Assembly: GCA_025531455.1 (NCBI GenBank)
Contig: JAMYHL010000005.1
Span: 1-64,000, forward strand
DNA: 64,000 nucleotides
DNA from: Apiotrichum sp. Y4204
Lineage: Eukaryota > Basidiomycota > Tremellomycetes > Trichosporonales > Trichosporonaceae
Direction: 5' to 3'
Positions 12,315 through 23,552 of this stretch are shown piece after piece (position 1 is the stretch's first letter; every line of letters starts with the position of its first letter). The translations under genes were made by a program, and so were the position numbers. Below the pieces are notes generated by a model. It was not told the DNA's origin and did not search any database. It worked only from the letters and a program-made list of their open reading frames with translations.

Positions 12315-12594
12315 AGGTCCACTCCTTGGTCTCCACATACCTAACATAGTCCCATAGTTGCTGTTTTCCGGTCCCAACATTAGTATTCTGCCTCTGAGTC
12401 CTCCACCGGTGTATATATGTACCCCCACCACAAGGAAATGGACAGTCATATGTAATTGTGCATAGTATGCCGAGTGTGCATAAGAGAGTGCTGTGCGGTG
12501 GCAAGGTGAGCATTGAGAAAGCGTGGCTGGCGTTAACGCGTTGCGCGTGTTGGCTGCCACCAAGTGGGAGTCGATACCAAAAACAAAAGATATA

Positions 12595-12677
12595 AGCCTC
12601 GTATGGGGCTCGAACCCATGACATTTTGATATCTTAGTAGTAAGAGTCAAACTATCTACCGACTGATATAACGAGGC
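12595..12677 (-). tRNA. tRNA-Lys(CTT) with 10-nt intron
   Basis: The minus strand folds as a standard tRNA. The acceptor GCCTCGT pairs with ACGAGGC and the discriminator is T. The D arm is TATC/GATA, the anticodon stem TTTGA/TCAAA, and the T arm contains GGGTTCGAGCCCC. The anticodon loop CTCTTA-A is interrupted after position 37 by CTACTAAGAT, the canonical intron position, giving anticodon CTT (Lys). A T-rich stretch follows on the minus strand around 12580-12590. CCA is not encoded, as expected in a eukaryote. Confidence 0.95.
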
Positions 12678-12879
12678 GAGATGGAATTCTGGATCGGCGA
12701 AAACTCACATCCCCCAGCGCCCCCAAGAGAGAATGACGTCGTGACGTATGTAGTTGACGGTGGTTGACTAAGCTCACGGCTCGGCTTCTCCCCACAATAC
12801 CCTCTTCTCCGTCCTCGATGTATTCATTCCTCTTTTCTCCTCACTCTTCACGCTCGCCACTAACCGTACTCACACAGCG

Positions 12880-14374
12880 ATGTCCAAGTCCCCAATCGTA
12901 GTAGCGCGGGTGACGCGCTCGAGCGCGCGCGTCGCCGCGTCCGTGTCGAACAAGGTGCAGCCCGAGGCCAAGCCGGAGAAGCCGCTCGTTGGGGATAGCC
13001 CCGAGGTTGGAGATTTGGAGGGTCCGCGGAAGAAGCGCAAGACGACGACGACGAAGACAACAAAGATGAAGAAGGTCGAGGTTGAAGCCGTCGATACCGC
13101 GGCCGCTGAGACCAAGTCCGAAAAGTCCGAGATGGAGATCGTCAAACCCCGGCCCAAAGCCAAGCCAAAGGGTGCACACCTCTCCTCGTCGCCGCCGCCT
13201 CCCGAGCTCCACCTCCCAACAGCAGTGACCCACCTCTCGGGGATCGACGCGCGCTTCGCGCCGCTCTGCGCACGCATACCGTGCAGGCCCTTCGTGGCCA
13301 TCCCTACCGCGATCGACCCGTTCCGCACCCTCGCGACCAGTATTATCGGGCAGCAGGTGTCGTGGCTTGCTGCTCGGAGCATTACGCGGCGGTTTGTCGA
13401 GTTTTTCTGCGGCGAGTCCCTTGGGGAACGGTATGATGAGAATGCCAGCTTTCCGTCGCGCGAGCAGGTCGCCCGCGCTCAGGTCGCGGACCTCAAGGGT
13501 GTAGGGTGCAGCACGCGTAAGGCCGAGTACTGTGAGTCCAAAGCTGGATGTTCTGTGAAAGCTGCTGACTCGTAGTGATTGAGCTCGCACAGCACTTTAC
13601 GACTGGCCGGCTCTCAGACTCGCTTTTGCTAACGGGGAGCGACCAGGCGGTGGCGGACGCGCTCATCGCCGTGCGCGGCATCGGGCGATGGACAGTCGAC
13701 ATGTTCCTCATCTTCACCCTCCGCCGCCCGGACGTCCTGCCCGTCGGCGACCTGGGTGTGCAGAAGGGTCTCCTCCGCTGGGTCCTCGCTGCACATGGCG
13801 CGCTCCCGCCCTCTATTCCCAAGAGCCCGCGCACGCCGAAGAAGAAGAATGGGAATGGGAACGGGGACAAGGAGACACACACGCCGACGGATTACGGCGC
13901 GAGCGGCACAAGCGCGAGCGCGACTGCGACACCGCTCACCCCCACGCCCTCGCTCTCGACCGCAACACTCGTCGGCAACGAGTCACCCTCCCCATTCGTC
14001 CTCGTCACGCCGACCAAGCTCAGCTCGGGGTCGCTCCTCCCGTCGACGCCTGCGCCACCGCCGCTTACGCCGAGCGCGAGTACGAACCCCACGCTGCCTC
14101 CCAGCGCTCCGGATTCAATACTGGCCACCCCTGCTGGGTGGGATGCCGCTGCTGCGCACCGCGCTGCGCCGCTCCCTGACGGACTGAGTATCAGTGTTCT
14201 CAAACAGCGTCTCGCAGGGAAGAAGGCGAAGTGAGTTGGGCTACAGATGAGCAACTGACAGACAGAGGAGGGGTTTATCTCCTCCCCGAGGAAATGGAGG
14301 CGCTCACGGAGGCGTGGAGGCCGTACCGCTCTGTGGGGACGTACTACACTTGGTCGATGGCGGGGGAAACATGA
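12880..14374 (+). CDS. MAG1: DNA-3-methyladenine glycosylase II (HhH-GPD, AlkA/MAG1 type)
   Basis: Three exons: 12880-13531, 13576-14230 and 14266-14374, 471 aa. The first 110 residues are Lys/Arg-rich with likely nuclear localisation (RKKRKTTTTKTTKMKK). The catalytic domain follows: PFRTLATSIIGQQVSWLAAR, a first hairpin (LKGVGCSTRKAEYL), then the HhH-GPD core VRGIGRWTVDMFLIF with RRPDVLPVGDLG. Asp276 in VGDLG matches the catalytic aspartate of the family, which excises alkylated purines by flipping the base out. The last exon supplies the family C-terminus (LTEAWRPYRSVGTYYTW). About 130 Pro/Ser/Thr-rich residues are inserted between the core and this C-terminal helix, roughly residues 295-435, which is unusual. 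The gene ends 127 bp from the end of the convergent RAD5-like gene. Confidence 0.93.
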
Positions 14375-14501
14375 GAACGAATCAACTACAGAGCAGCAAA
14401 TAAGGTAACCTGGAATTTGTAGTAGCCACATCTTGGGCATGTATGTATAGATACACTTGTGCATAGTGTACGCTCACTGCCCCACTGTTGCACAGCATCG
14501 G

Positions 14502-17500
14502 CTACACGCCAAATATCTCCTTGAGCTCCTCAAACCGTGCCTGCTTCTTGGCCTGCTTGCTCTCCTTGGTCCCGGAACGCTCAAACGCCTGGAGTCAGCT
14601 AAGACTTGCGGTGTTGCTAGCCTACCTTTGCCACTAGCGCATCCTTCCTCTTCTCTGACATGTCAGCTCGGTGAACTTAACAGCGGACGCACGGATATCA
14701 AGCACACGCGCCTCGATAGTGTCTTCTGCGATGAGCTGGAACACGCGCACCGTCTTGCGCTGTCCCATCTGAGGGTTAGCAATCAGAAGCAGGTTCAACC
14801 CACTCGGTGCACGCGGTCCACGGCCTGCGCCTCGATTGCGCTCTGCCACCACGGATCACACTGATGTCAGCTCGGAAGAGGCGACTCGAGCTCACAAGGA
14901 ACACGTTGCTCGCGGCGGTGAGGTTCAGTCCGACTGCACCAGACTTGAGCGAGATGAGCATCACCACCGGCGTCTCGGGGTCGTCGGATACGGGCGTCTG
15001 GAAGCGCATAATCACCTCTTGTCGCTGGTGGGTTAATACCGAGGATACCTACACATTACCCACCTTTTTGGCACTCATGCTCCCATCGAAACGGCAGAAC
15101 GGAATGCCCTCCTCCAGCAACACAGCGGCCACACGGTCGAGGAAAGTCGTGAACTGTGAAAAGACAAGTGTCTTGTCGTCCTTGTCAAATGCAGAGAGGT
15201 AGCGCAGCAGCTCTAAGATTTTCGCGCTACGAACAGGAGGGGCGACTGTCACTTCGGCATCGTCCTCGTCATCAGGTGGTAGTTGCAAGAGCGACTGCTC
15301 CGAGATCGGATGCCGGTCCATTGGACAGCGAGTCTGGCGTCGGATGACTTCGGTGATGCAGGCAAGGCAAACTATGTTGTGAGTTGAGGCTCGAGGAGAG
15401 AACTTAACTCACAGGCATGACCGCAATCCGTGATGCGGGGATCGTCAAGAATGTCGATGCAGATCTGATCGTCAGTTTCAGGCAAGCTGGAATTCAACTG
15501 ACAGAACACTCTTCCTGATCTGCAACTGCCTGACGCAACTTCTGAAAAAGCTTTTTGCGCTCCTCGGGCGAGAGGGCGGAGGCCGACACTGACGGCCCAC
15601 CAGAGGTTGACACATCTGCTTTGAGGTCCTGGAGATAGTTTTCCGGGATGAGATCTGCAGACAGGCAGAGCTGACGCACTGGTGTGAGTTGGAAACCCCC
15701 GAACCATTTCACTCACTCCTGGTGATCATAGAAAGAATCGTGATATCAGACTGGGGTCAGCTGAGTGTCTAAACCCACAGCTCACCTCTCCACGGTCCAT
15801 GCTCTCCTGGAAGCGCCGCACCGACTCCTTCATCACCTCGTCGTAGATCTCGCGCGTCTTCCGATCAAGCTTGACGGGGCACTGGTAGTATTCGATCTCA
15901 GTAAGCGTGATGATCTTGTTACCGTCCCTGTCCTTGGTGTCCTTTGTGCGGCGGAGCAGACATTGACCGACTATCGCCTGCAGCAGACGGCCACCCGAGC
16001 TCGCGCCCGTCTTGAGGGGCCGAAGAACGAGCGAGCGGAAATACTCGTGCTGGTCTAGTGGTGCGCACACCTTGATACAGGTCAAGAGAGAGCCGAGGTC
16101 GTTGGGCGCATTTACGATGGGCGTGCCGGTTACCACCCATCGGCGCTCAGCGGTGAGCTCGACAAAAGCCTGTGTCACTGAGAGGTTAGTACTGAACCAA
16201 AACTGAACCTCACTCTTCGCCTTGGGGTTCTTCATTACATGACCCTCGTCTGCAACCACGCGCTTCCACTTGATTTTCGCTAGTGGACCACCCTTACTTC
16301 CCGAGGTCTTGACCTTCTTGCCTTTTGCCGGACTCGGCAGTGAGGTCACATCCCCGGCGATGGTCTGGTACGTCGTCAAGACGATCTGGCGTCAGTTGTC
16401 AGGAAAAGCTGTTAACTAACATCGTATTTTGCAAGATTCGAGGCAGTGATGGCCTTCCCCGCGCCATGGTACGTGTACCATGAGAGCTTGCCCGGCGCGA
16501 CGTGGTCTTGGATCTGTTTCTCCCAGTTGCTTAGGACGGAAAGCGGGCAAACTGCTGTCAGCTGAGGGACAGGATCGTCAAGCTCACCGATAAGAGTGGC
16601 CCCCGAATACCCCGCGGCGACGGCATCACTCTTCGTAGCGAGAACAAGTGCGAGCGTGGCGAGCGTCTTCCCCAGACCCATCCCATCCGCCACAATACCC
16701 CCACGGCCAAGAACTGGGGTTGCGTCTTGTGGAGTCTTGGTCGCCACGTTGAGCCAGTATGCGTCTTTCTTCCCTCCTTGTCGTGCCCAGAACTGCACCG
16801 CCGCATCACCTTCTTTCTGAGGTAGGACGGGGTTCTCGTGTGCGATCATCCACTGCAGCGCCTGTGACTGGTGCGGGAGGAGATCTGTGAGCAGGTCACC
16901 GGATGAGAGTGACGGTGGCGACGGATGCAGCGGCAGTTTGGCTACGTCAAGGTCGGATGTGAGCGCCGCCTGAGGGTTAGTGCATGGATGAAAGCCTCAA
17001 CCCACCATTGCACTATCTGCCGCCTTCTCGTCCTCGTTCACCTTGGTGAGACCATCAAGGATGCGCTTCATCTCGTCATCTGGGCCGGCACCCTTCTTCT
17101 CTGCGCCAGCCACGACAAGGCCAATCTTTGCAAGCCGCGCATCGCCATAGACATTGAGCCCGTGCTGACGCATGTAATCGAATCCTCGGCGGTCGGGGGT
17201 CGCCCACTCCAGCACCGGCTCAAGGTGCTGGCGGTACGACGCGCGTGCGTAGATCGGAAGATCACTGTCGTTAGAGCTATTCTACCATTTAACAGCTCAC
17301 ATGGACAGCTTGAAGTGGTGTCTGCGGTCGAGGTTCTGCCCAATCATGCGCCCCTCGACAGTGATGAGCCCCGAGTCCATGAGTGGTGCGAGCTGCGCCG
17401 CCACCGCGCGCGGGATGTGCCCCACTTGCGTCCCCGATGCATTGAGGACCTGAGATCAGTGGGTCAAGTAAGGACTTGTCACCCACCTGCACGGCGTTCG

Positions 17501-17882
17501 AGTCAAAGCGGTTGTGCGGCTCGCGTCGCAGCATGACATACTCGCCAGTCCCGACAAGGCCAGTGTAGTACTGCACGCCGACAACGTCGGTGCGAAGCGA
17601 AACATAGAGCTAAAGTAAGCTCATCGAAGCAAGGCTGCAGCTTACCTCATCTAGCTCCTGGGTTGCTGGTGGTTCTGTTTCCTCGCGCGCCCGCTGGTCA
17701 GTCCCCTGCTCATCGGGGGATCGCGCGCGCTTGCCACCCGCCGCAGTCTTCCCCTCCTTTGACTTGGCCTTTCCCTTGCCTTTCGTGCTGGATTTCTTGG
17801 GCTTTTCCTCAGTCGAGTGCCGCGTACTCCTCCGCGAGGGGCCCGCCGAGGACTCGCCGTAGAGCGCGAGTTCCTCCATCAT
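14502..17882 (-). CDS. RAD5: RAD5/HLTF-type SWI2/SNF2 DNA translocase with HIRAN and embedded RING
   Basis: About 17 exons, roughly 920 aa. The start at 17882 opens MMEELALYGESS. Domain order: basic Ser-rich N-terminus; HIRAN domain from about residue 80 (GVQYYTGLVGTGEYVMLRRE, PHNRFDSNAVQV); SNF2 lobe 1 with Walker A ADGMGLGKT and Walker B ADEGH; VVTGTPIVN; a RING between the lobes; then lobe 2 (TLVFSQFTTFLDRV, DGSMSAKKR, LKSGAVGLNLT, DPWWQSAIEAQAVDRVHRMG). HIRAN plus SNF2 plus RING in this order defines Rad5/HLTF, which remodels stalled forks and polyubiquitinates PCNA in the error-free branch of DNA damage tolerance. The RING reads CSIC, DCGHAFCLAC, then CPMD: the eighth ligand position is Asp, not Cys. 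The gene starts 271 bp from the divergent HUB1 gene. Confidence 0.92.
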
Positions 17883-18153
17883 GAAGTGAGAGATGATGAA
17901 GAGTCAAGAACGATGCCGAGGACGCGACCGGGGAAGACTGGAATCCTGGGATCCTGGGAGTCGGTTGTCGAAACGCGAGATGACAGGACCCTTGCGGAGC
18001 CCCGGAATCTAAGTAAATGACGGTTGCCGGTGGCACAGTTTATTTGAGCCACAGTTAACGAACACCCAACATCGGTCGTTCTTTACATTTCGCCACCAAA
18101 CCTCACCACCTTCAACTTCACCATCACCATCCCCCATCCTCTCCACATCCACA

Positions 18154-19132
18154 ATGCCGCGCTCACCCTCTCCACGGCGGGACCGCGACCGCTCAGCCTC
18201 CCCTCGCCGCGACCGGGACCGTGACGACCGGGGTCGTGACGCCTCTCCGCCGGCAACGAAGCAGTGGTCGCAGCGGCGCGCGAAGGAGCTGTCGTTCTAC
18301 AAGAAGTCCTACGGCGGCGGCGGCGGCGGCGCACCGCGCGGCCAGACGGTCGGCGAGGTGGGCGAGGAGGAGACGGCCAAGGAGCGTGCACAGCGGCGCG
18401 AGCGCGGCGAGGTCCCCAAGCGCTTTGGCGGAAGCAGGGAGCAGGGCGTGAGGAATACGATGGGCAACGTCGCCGCTGCCGCTGTTGGTGGGAGTGTGGG
18501 GAGTTTCCGGAGGACGGGAGACCCACTTGACAGGCTTGGAGTGAAGGGAGAAAAGAGGGATGGTGGGAGGGATAGGGAGAGGGAGAAGGATTACCGCCGC
18601 GACGACCGCGATAGGGACTATCGCCGAGACGACCGCGACAGGGATTACCGTCGCGATGACCGGGACCGCGACCGCCGCGACGACCGCAGGGACGACAGGC
18701 AGGAGCGAGACATGCGCCATCCTGACCGACGCGATGCGGGCTCGGCTGGGCCCTCGGCTGCGCCGCCGCCAGTGCGTCCGGGGCGCTTCATCGAGGTGAT
18801 CGCCAACGACCGTATGGGCCGCAAGGGTATGTGTCGACTGTATTGCTTTTCAGAGCTGACCGCAGTGCGCGTCAAGTGCCTCCCGACGGACACGGTCGGC
18901 GACCTCAAGAAGCTGATTGCTGCGCAGACGGGAACGTCTGCACAGAAGATTGTGCTCAAGAAATGGTGGGTAACAAGGAGTGTCGATACCCGATAGTTTC
19001 ACTCACACATAGGTACACGGCGTTCAAGGACCACGTCTCGCTGCAAGACTACGAGATCAACGACGGCATGGTGCGTATTCCTCCTCCTCGTCTCTTTAGC
19101 TCGCTAACGCCCAGAGTCTGGAGATGTACTAA
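18154..19132 (+). CDS. HUB1: HUB1/UBL5 ubiquitin-like modifier with RS/RD-rich N-terminal extension
   Basis: Four exons: 18154-18826, 18866-18965, 19013-19070 and 19115-19132, 282 aa. The C-terminal 73 residues are plainly Hub1/UBL5: [54 protein letters not shown]. Hub1 acts non-covalently in pre-mRNA splicing by binding HIND motifs of Snu66 and by stimulating Prp5. Standard Hub1 is a free 73-residue protein. Here no Met precedes the domain; it is read on from about 190 residues of Arg/Asp/Ser-rich sequence with RS dipeptides, a Gly run, and three copies of DYRRDDRDR. The last exon ends SLEMY, so the usual double tyrosine plus one residue is reduced to one Tyr. Both fusion parts lie within exon 1, so this is not a splice artefact. 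Confidence 0.88.
18589..18672 (+). repeat. in-frame tandem repeat encoding DYRRDDRDR units in HUB1
   Basis: Three near-identical 27-bp units, each encoding Asp-Tyr-Arg-Arg-Asp-Asp-Arg-Asp-Arg, followed by further Arg/Asp blocks. The units differ at synonymous positions (cgc/cga/cgt), so the repeat is old or under protein-level selection. Confidence 0.85.
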
Positions 19133-19215
19133 GTTCTGTACGCTTTTCTGCCACTCCGCGCAATTCTTTCCCCGTATCCGTAGCTGCTGCATGTATTTCT
19201 CCACATAGTTATCGC

Positions 19216-20641
19216 CTAGAGCTTGCCCTTATCCGCGCCGTCGCCCTTGGCGTTCCCAAACATCTCCTCGTACACTGGGCCGACGAGCTCAACGAGATCG
19301 TGCGTAACCATGCTGCGGCCCATCTTCTCGAACCCGCGCCTCGAGACGGTGCGGTTGAACGCGCTCGCCCCATATGCCGCAATGAGCGCGACGTACGGCG
19401 TGAGCTCCTCCTCGGGCGGGTGGCCGACGGCGGTGTACGCCCCGCGCGCCCACTCTCGTCCCCATGCAAGCAGGGTGCCCATCGTGCCGCTCAGAATGTC
19501 GCCCTGCCCGCCGACGCGCTTCAGCCCGCCCTGCACGCTGCTGATGAGCGCGTCTGACCCTGCCGATCCAGAGCCGAGGAGCACAGCCGGCAGCTCACGG
19601 CCATCAGAGATCCGGTCCTCTCGCCCCTTCTGCACCACTACGGGGTTGCCGAGCCGCTCCGCGAGCGCCGCGCAGTGCTTCTCAGGATCATCATCCTCGA
19701 TTCCCTGGAGACGTCAGACCTTCCCACGTTTGTTCTACTCACAACTGCGGAACACAGGCGCTTGAACTCCATAATGTTTGGAGTGAGGATGATGCGGCCG
19801 CCGAGGGGGCGCACGAGCTCCGGCTCCGAGTTGAGAAGCCACAGCCCGTCCGCGTCAACGACGATGCCGATCTCCATGCGCTCCGCGAGCTGGAACGCGT
19901 GCCTAGCGCACGACTGCATAAACTCGCTACGGCCGAGCCCGGGGCCGATGACCAGCACGTGCATCCGCTCCATCACGGACTTGAGCTCGGCGGCCGCGTG
20001 GTCGAAGCCGCGCGACTCGTCGAGCACACCATGGACGATCAGGTCCGGAGCGCTGTGGTGAGTCTGGGAATCTCGAGCTCACATCATCTGCATCCTAGCG
20101 CACCCCACTCACTAGGTTTTGATCACGTCGCCGGCACGCGGTTCGCAGATGACGTGCGCGAGGTCCGCTCCGAAGCGCATTGCGCACATGGCGGAGAAGA
20201 ACGGCGCGCCAGAGTAGTCGCCGCTGCCGCCTAGCACGCCGATACGGCCTGGTGTTAGCAAAGAAAGGAAATTGATTAGCTTGATCTCCAGGCGTGAGTA
20301 TCGCCCCGGCTTATAATCACCGCAGGTAACGTTCGCCGCCCCGTCGCGATCCACAGTGGTGATCACCCAGCAGCAGCCCCGGAAATATCGCAATACCCAC
20401 CAGCCTGGCCCTTGTGCAGCAACGGAGAGAGCGGCGGGATGATCTGCCGCACGCGTCCGAGGACGTGTTCGTGTTGGGCCTGCGCCTGTGCGTCCATTGT
20501 GGAGGAGAAGCGTGTGGGAAGGAGTGTGGGCGTGTGAAGGGCGGTGCTGAGACGGGCACGGAGCGAGCTGGAGCCTGTGCAGAGTGTGGGATACGTTCTG
20601 AGCGGGATTGATGTCGCCTGTAGTGTGCGGAGGAGGAGCAT
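19216..20641 (-). CDS. NNR2: ATP-dependent (S)-NAD(P)H-hydrate dehydratase (YjeF C-terminal family)
   Basis: Four exons: 20641-20401, 20248-20113, 20052-19743 and 19704-19216, 391 aa. The domain starts with [20 protein letters not shown] and continues with [41 protein letters not shown] and [16 protein letters not shown]. The GGxGDxLxG-like block ([10 protein letters not shown]) is the ribokinase-fold catalytic site. The enzyme repairs hydrated NADH/NADPH using ATP, working with the YjeF N-terminal epimerase. The first Met gives an Arg/Thr/Leu-rich, acid-free leader typical of mitochondrial import. A second in-frame Met at about residue 49 ([12 protein letters not shown]) would give a cytosolic form. 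Intron 1 is long for this locus, 152 nt. The gene ends 83 bp from the convergent HUB1 gene. Confidence 0.93.
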
Positions 20642-21201
20642 GAAGAGGCGGCTTGGGAATGAGAGAGGTGAGAAGCAGAGGCGTTCTTATTATATAGCCT
20701 TGTCTGCAGCCAGGATGCCCTGACGACATTCCCCCGATGTTGTCATAGAGAATGATGAAGTCATCGTGACTCTCAGTTCTATTGTCAATGTGCACAATCA
20801 AGTACAGATCTTCTGTACCCACCGTTGCCGCAGCCGATCCGTCACGACCACCCCATGCATCGCGATCATCCATCTCTTGATGTTCGCGACGTTCTTAATG
20901 TCATCACTGGGCATGCATTCCACTATCGAAAGGGGTATCTAATCAGCACTGGGGGGTGACTCTATGGAAAGATGACTGGCCCATACAAGACGAAAAATAA
21001 ACTATCTACCACCTGTTTCGGTTTTCACTACTACTACTTGTCTGGACGCGCGTTAAAACAGACATGAACCTCGCAATCCTCGTCGTCGTTACCGGTCCTG
21101 CGCCCTTATTACACTTTTTTTCTAAATCCCTTGTTTACGGACTGTGGCGAATGTACTCGCAGAAACACCAACTGGTGACGGTCTCCTCCCCGATCGGATG
21201 G
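20642..21201. other. intergenic region between NNR2 start and homeobox gene end
   Basis: Holds the promoter of the NAD(P)H-hydrate dehydratase gene and the 3' untranslated region of the homeobox gene. No coding exon, tRNA or notable repeat was seen. Confidence 0.6.
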
Positions 21202-23552
21202 CTAACGGCCACGCAGCAGCTCCATAAGGGCGTGCGCGCCGGTGAGGACATTCTCGTCCATCTCCGGGTTGCCGCGCTTGGTCTCAGGCTCAAGCTCGGT
21301 AGAGAATGAGTAAATGCTGCGGCCCTCGGGAAGAGGGAGGCGAGGCTTGCCCTCCTTGGCGCCGGGGGTCGTGAGAGCCGTCTTGTCTTCCGATCCCGGA
21401 GCAGTCTTGGGCGAAATCGAGTCCTCGTCCGTGGGGGTAGGCGTGGGGGAACGAGTCTGCTCGGGGACAGGCGACGACGGGGACGAGGCCTCGCGGATGG
21501 GTGTGGTAGCACCGGCACGGTCAAACGAGTCCTTGTGCTTAAGAGACGGGACATGCGACCAGGATCCCTGGCGCCCAATCTTGCGCTTGCGGTCCCCAAT
21601 GGGGGCGAGTACGGGCGAGTTCATCGAGGGTGCACGGGAATGCTCAGGCACGCGCGGAATGGGGCCGGCCGAGATGCTGCGGCCACCGACGGGGTCTGTG
21701 ACCGAACGCGAAGGAAGGACATTCGCGTTGTTCACGAGGTAGCGAGCGCGCGACGAGCAGGCGAGGACATCCGAGCTCGAAGCACGACCAAAGCTGGACC
21801 GAGAACGGTGAGTGTGTGCAAGACCGCCGTGGGGGCGTCCGAGGCCGATGACGGGCGGAAGGGTCGGGCGAGGGGCGCGCATGTCGGTGTTGTAGCGAGC
21901 ACGCTTGCGGGTAGGCGAATCCTCACCAACAACCGAGTCGTCATCATCCTCGGGCGGCTCAACAGCATCAGACGAAAGCTCGCTGGGGAGCATGCTGACG
22001 AGCGCCTCACGGTAGCCTGGGTCGTTCTTGTTCATGTGCTCGATCCGCTCAAAGCCTTCAAGACGAGCACGAGGACGGGGCGAGGCACGGTGGGTCATGC
22101 TCATCTCGCGATCGTCACAAACGTCATCAAGCGAGAAACCGCGACGGATGGGTTTGATCGGGAGTGAATGGCTGCCGTGAATCGGGTATGGTTTGGGAGC
22201 GATGGCAAGTGGGGCGGGTGTGTATGGCATGCGGCGCTCGGGAAGAGGAAGACCCGACTTGGGCGGCGACGGAGTACCCTTGCCGCCAGGAGTCGGCGAC
22301 GAACCAGAGGGCTGCTGGGCAAACCACATGTCAGGGAGCAGACGGTCGCTTACAATGTCGAGAATAACCTGAGTCTGCTCATGCGTGTACTTTGCCTGGT
22401 CACCACGGTTGGCACGCTGGACGGCGGCAAGGGCACGCGAAGCAGTGTCGGGGTTGCTTTCCGCCATCTGGACCAAGGTTTCTGCCTTTTTGAGGTCCTG
22501 ACGGCGGTTCTGGAACCAGACGGTCAAATGACGCGTTGTGCTGAGAGTCAGTGCGATGCGCAGGGATACAGGGATAGACGCGGTACGCACCAGCCAAACC
22601 ACCGAGCGAGCTTCTGGCGCTGCCATTTATGGGGGTTGTGCGCAATGCCCCAGAGAATTTCGAGCATGTCGAGCTCGCCCGGAGAGAAACGGCGGCGAGG
22701 CTTGTTCTTGCCATGGTCCTCAGGACGGTAGTCCCACGGGTTGCACGAGACGAGCGTGCGACGGGCCGTGTTGGGAGTAGCACTCTCCCCAGCACCGTCG
22801 TCATTCTCATTCGACTGGCCAGGCATTTCACCCTGGTTGATGTACGCCTGGGGAAGGGGGCCTGGGAAGCGCGCGGGGGGCAGCAGATCATGGAGATCAA
22901 TAGGGCCTGGAGGGTAAGGCGACGCGTGCATGTCGGGGGTCGAGGGCATGTGGGACATGGTGGTCGGAGATGAAAACGACGACATGGCGAGAGACCGGCC
23001 AATGGGCGTCGAGTGGTGAACGGGGCTCATGTGCATCGGTCGTCCGGGGGTCTGGGCCATGTGCTGGGGAAGTCGGTGAGAGGGGTGTCCGTTGTGGGAC
23101 ATGCCGTGGTGGGTGTGAAGCGGGGACGGGTGGCTCACGGAACGGGGGTGCGGCGACGCGTGCGGCGACGGACTCGGAAGCAGAGCTTTGGCCGGGGGCG
23201 GGGGCACAGTAAAGCCGAGTCCTTTGGGAAGCGGAAGCTCACGGGCATCGGGGTTGACCTTGGTGGCGAGGGGCCGCACAGGCGTCACGTCGCCTGCACC
23301 ATGGGGACCACCACCAGAACTCGCGCTGTGCGACGAGCCGTTCAACGGCACGCGTCCAGCGTGTCCTGGTGTGCCGGGGTAGCGCGCCGAAAACAGGTTG
23401 GGCGTGTGCTCGTAGGGGGCGAGGGGCTGACGGGGACGCGGCGAAGGCGAAGGCGCGATAGGAGCGAGAATCTCGCGGTCGCGCTTGTGGTGGTAAGAAG
23501 GGTAAGAGTTTTCGTCGTTGTGCGGCCGCTTCGGAGAGGGAGCGGTCGACAT
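21202..23552 (-). CDS. homeobox transcription factor
   Basis: Two exons: 23552-22591 and 22540-21202, 766 aa. The homeodomain is at about residues 285-345: RRRFSPGELDMLEILWGIAH, HKWQRQKLARWFGC, then TVWFQNRRQDLKK in recognition helix 3, with the invariant Trp, Phe, Asn and Arg of WFQNRR present. The only intron splits the domain between helices 2 and 3; without it the domain is broken by a frame change. The rest is low complexity, rich in Pro, Ser and His before the domain and with Ser/Pro/Arg-rich blocks after it, including a possible basic stretch (PTRKRAR). Fungal homeobox factors of this single-domain kind control development, stress or sterol genes; no specific orthologue is recognised. 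It is transcribed away from a gene-free region of almost 5 kb. Confidence 0.9.
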
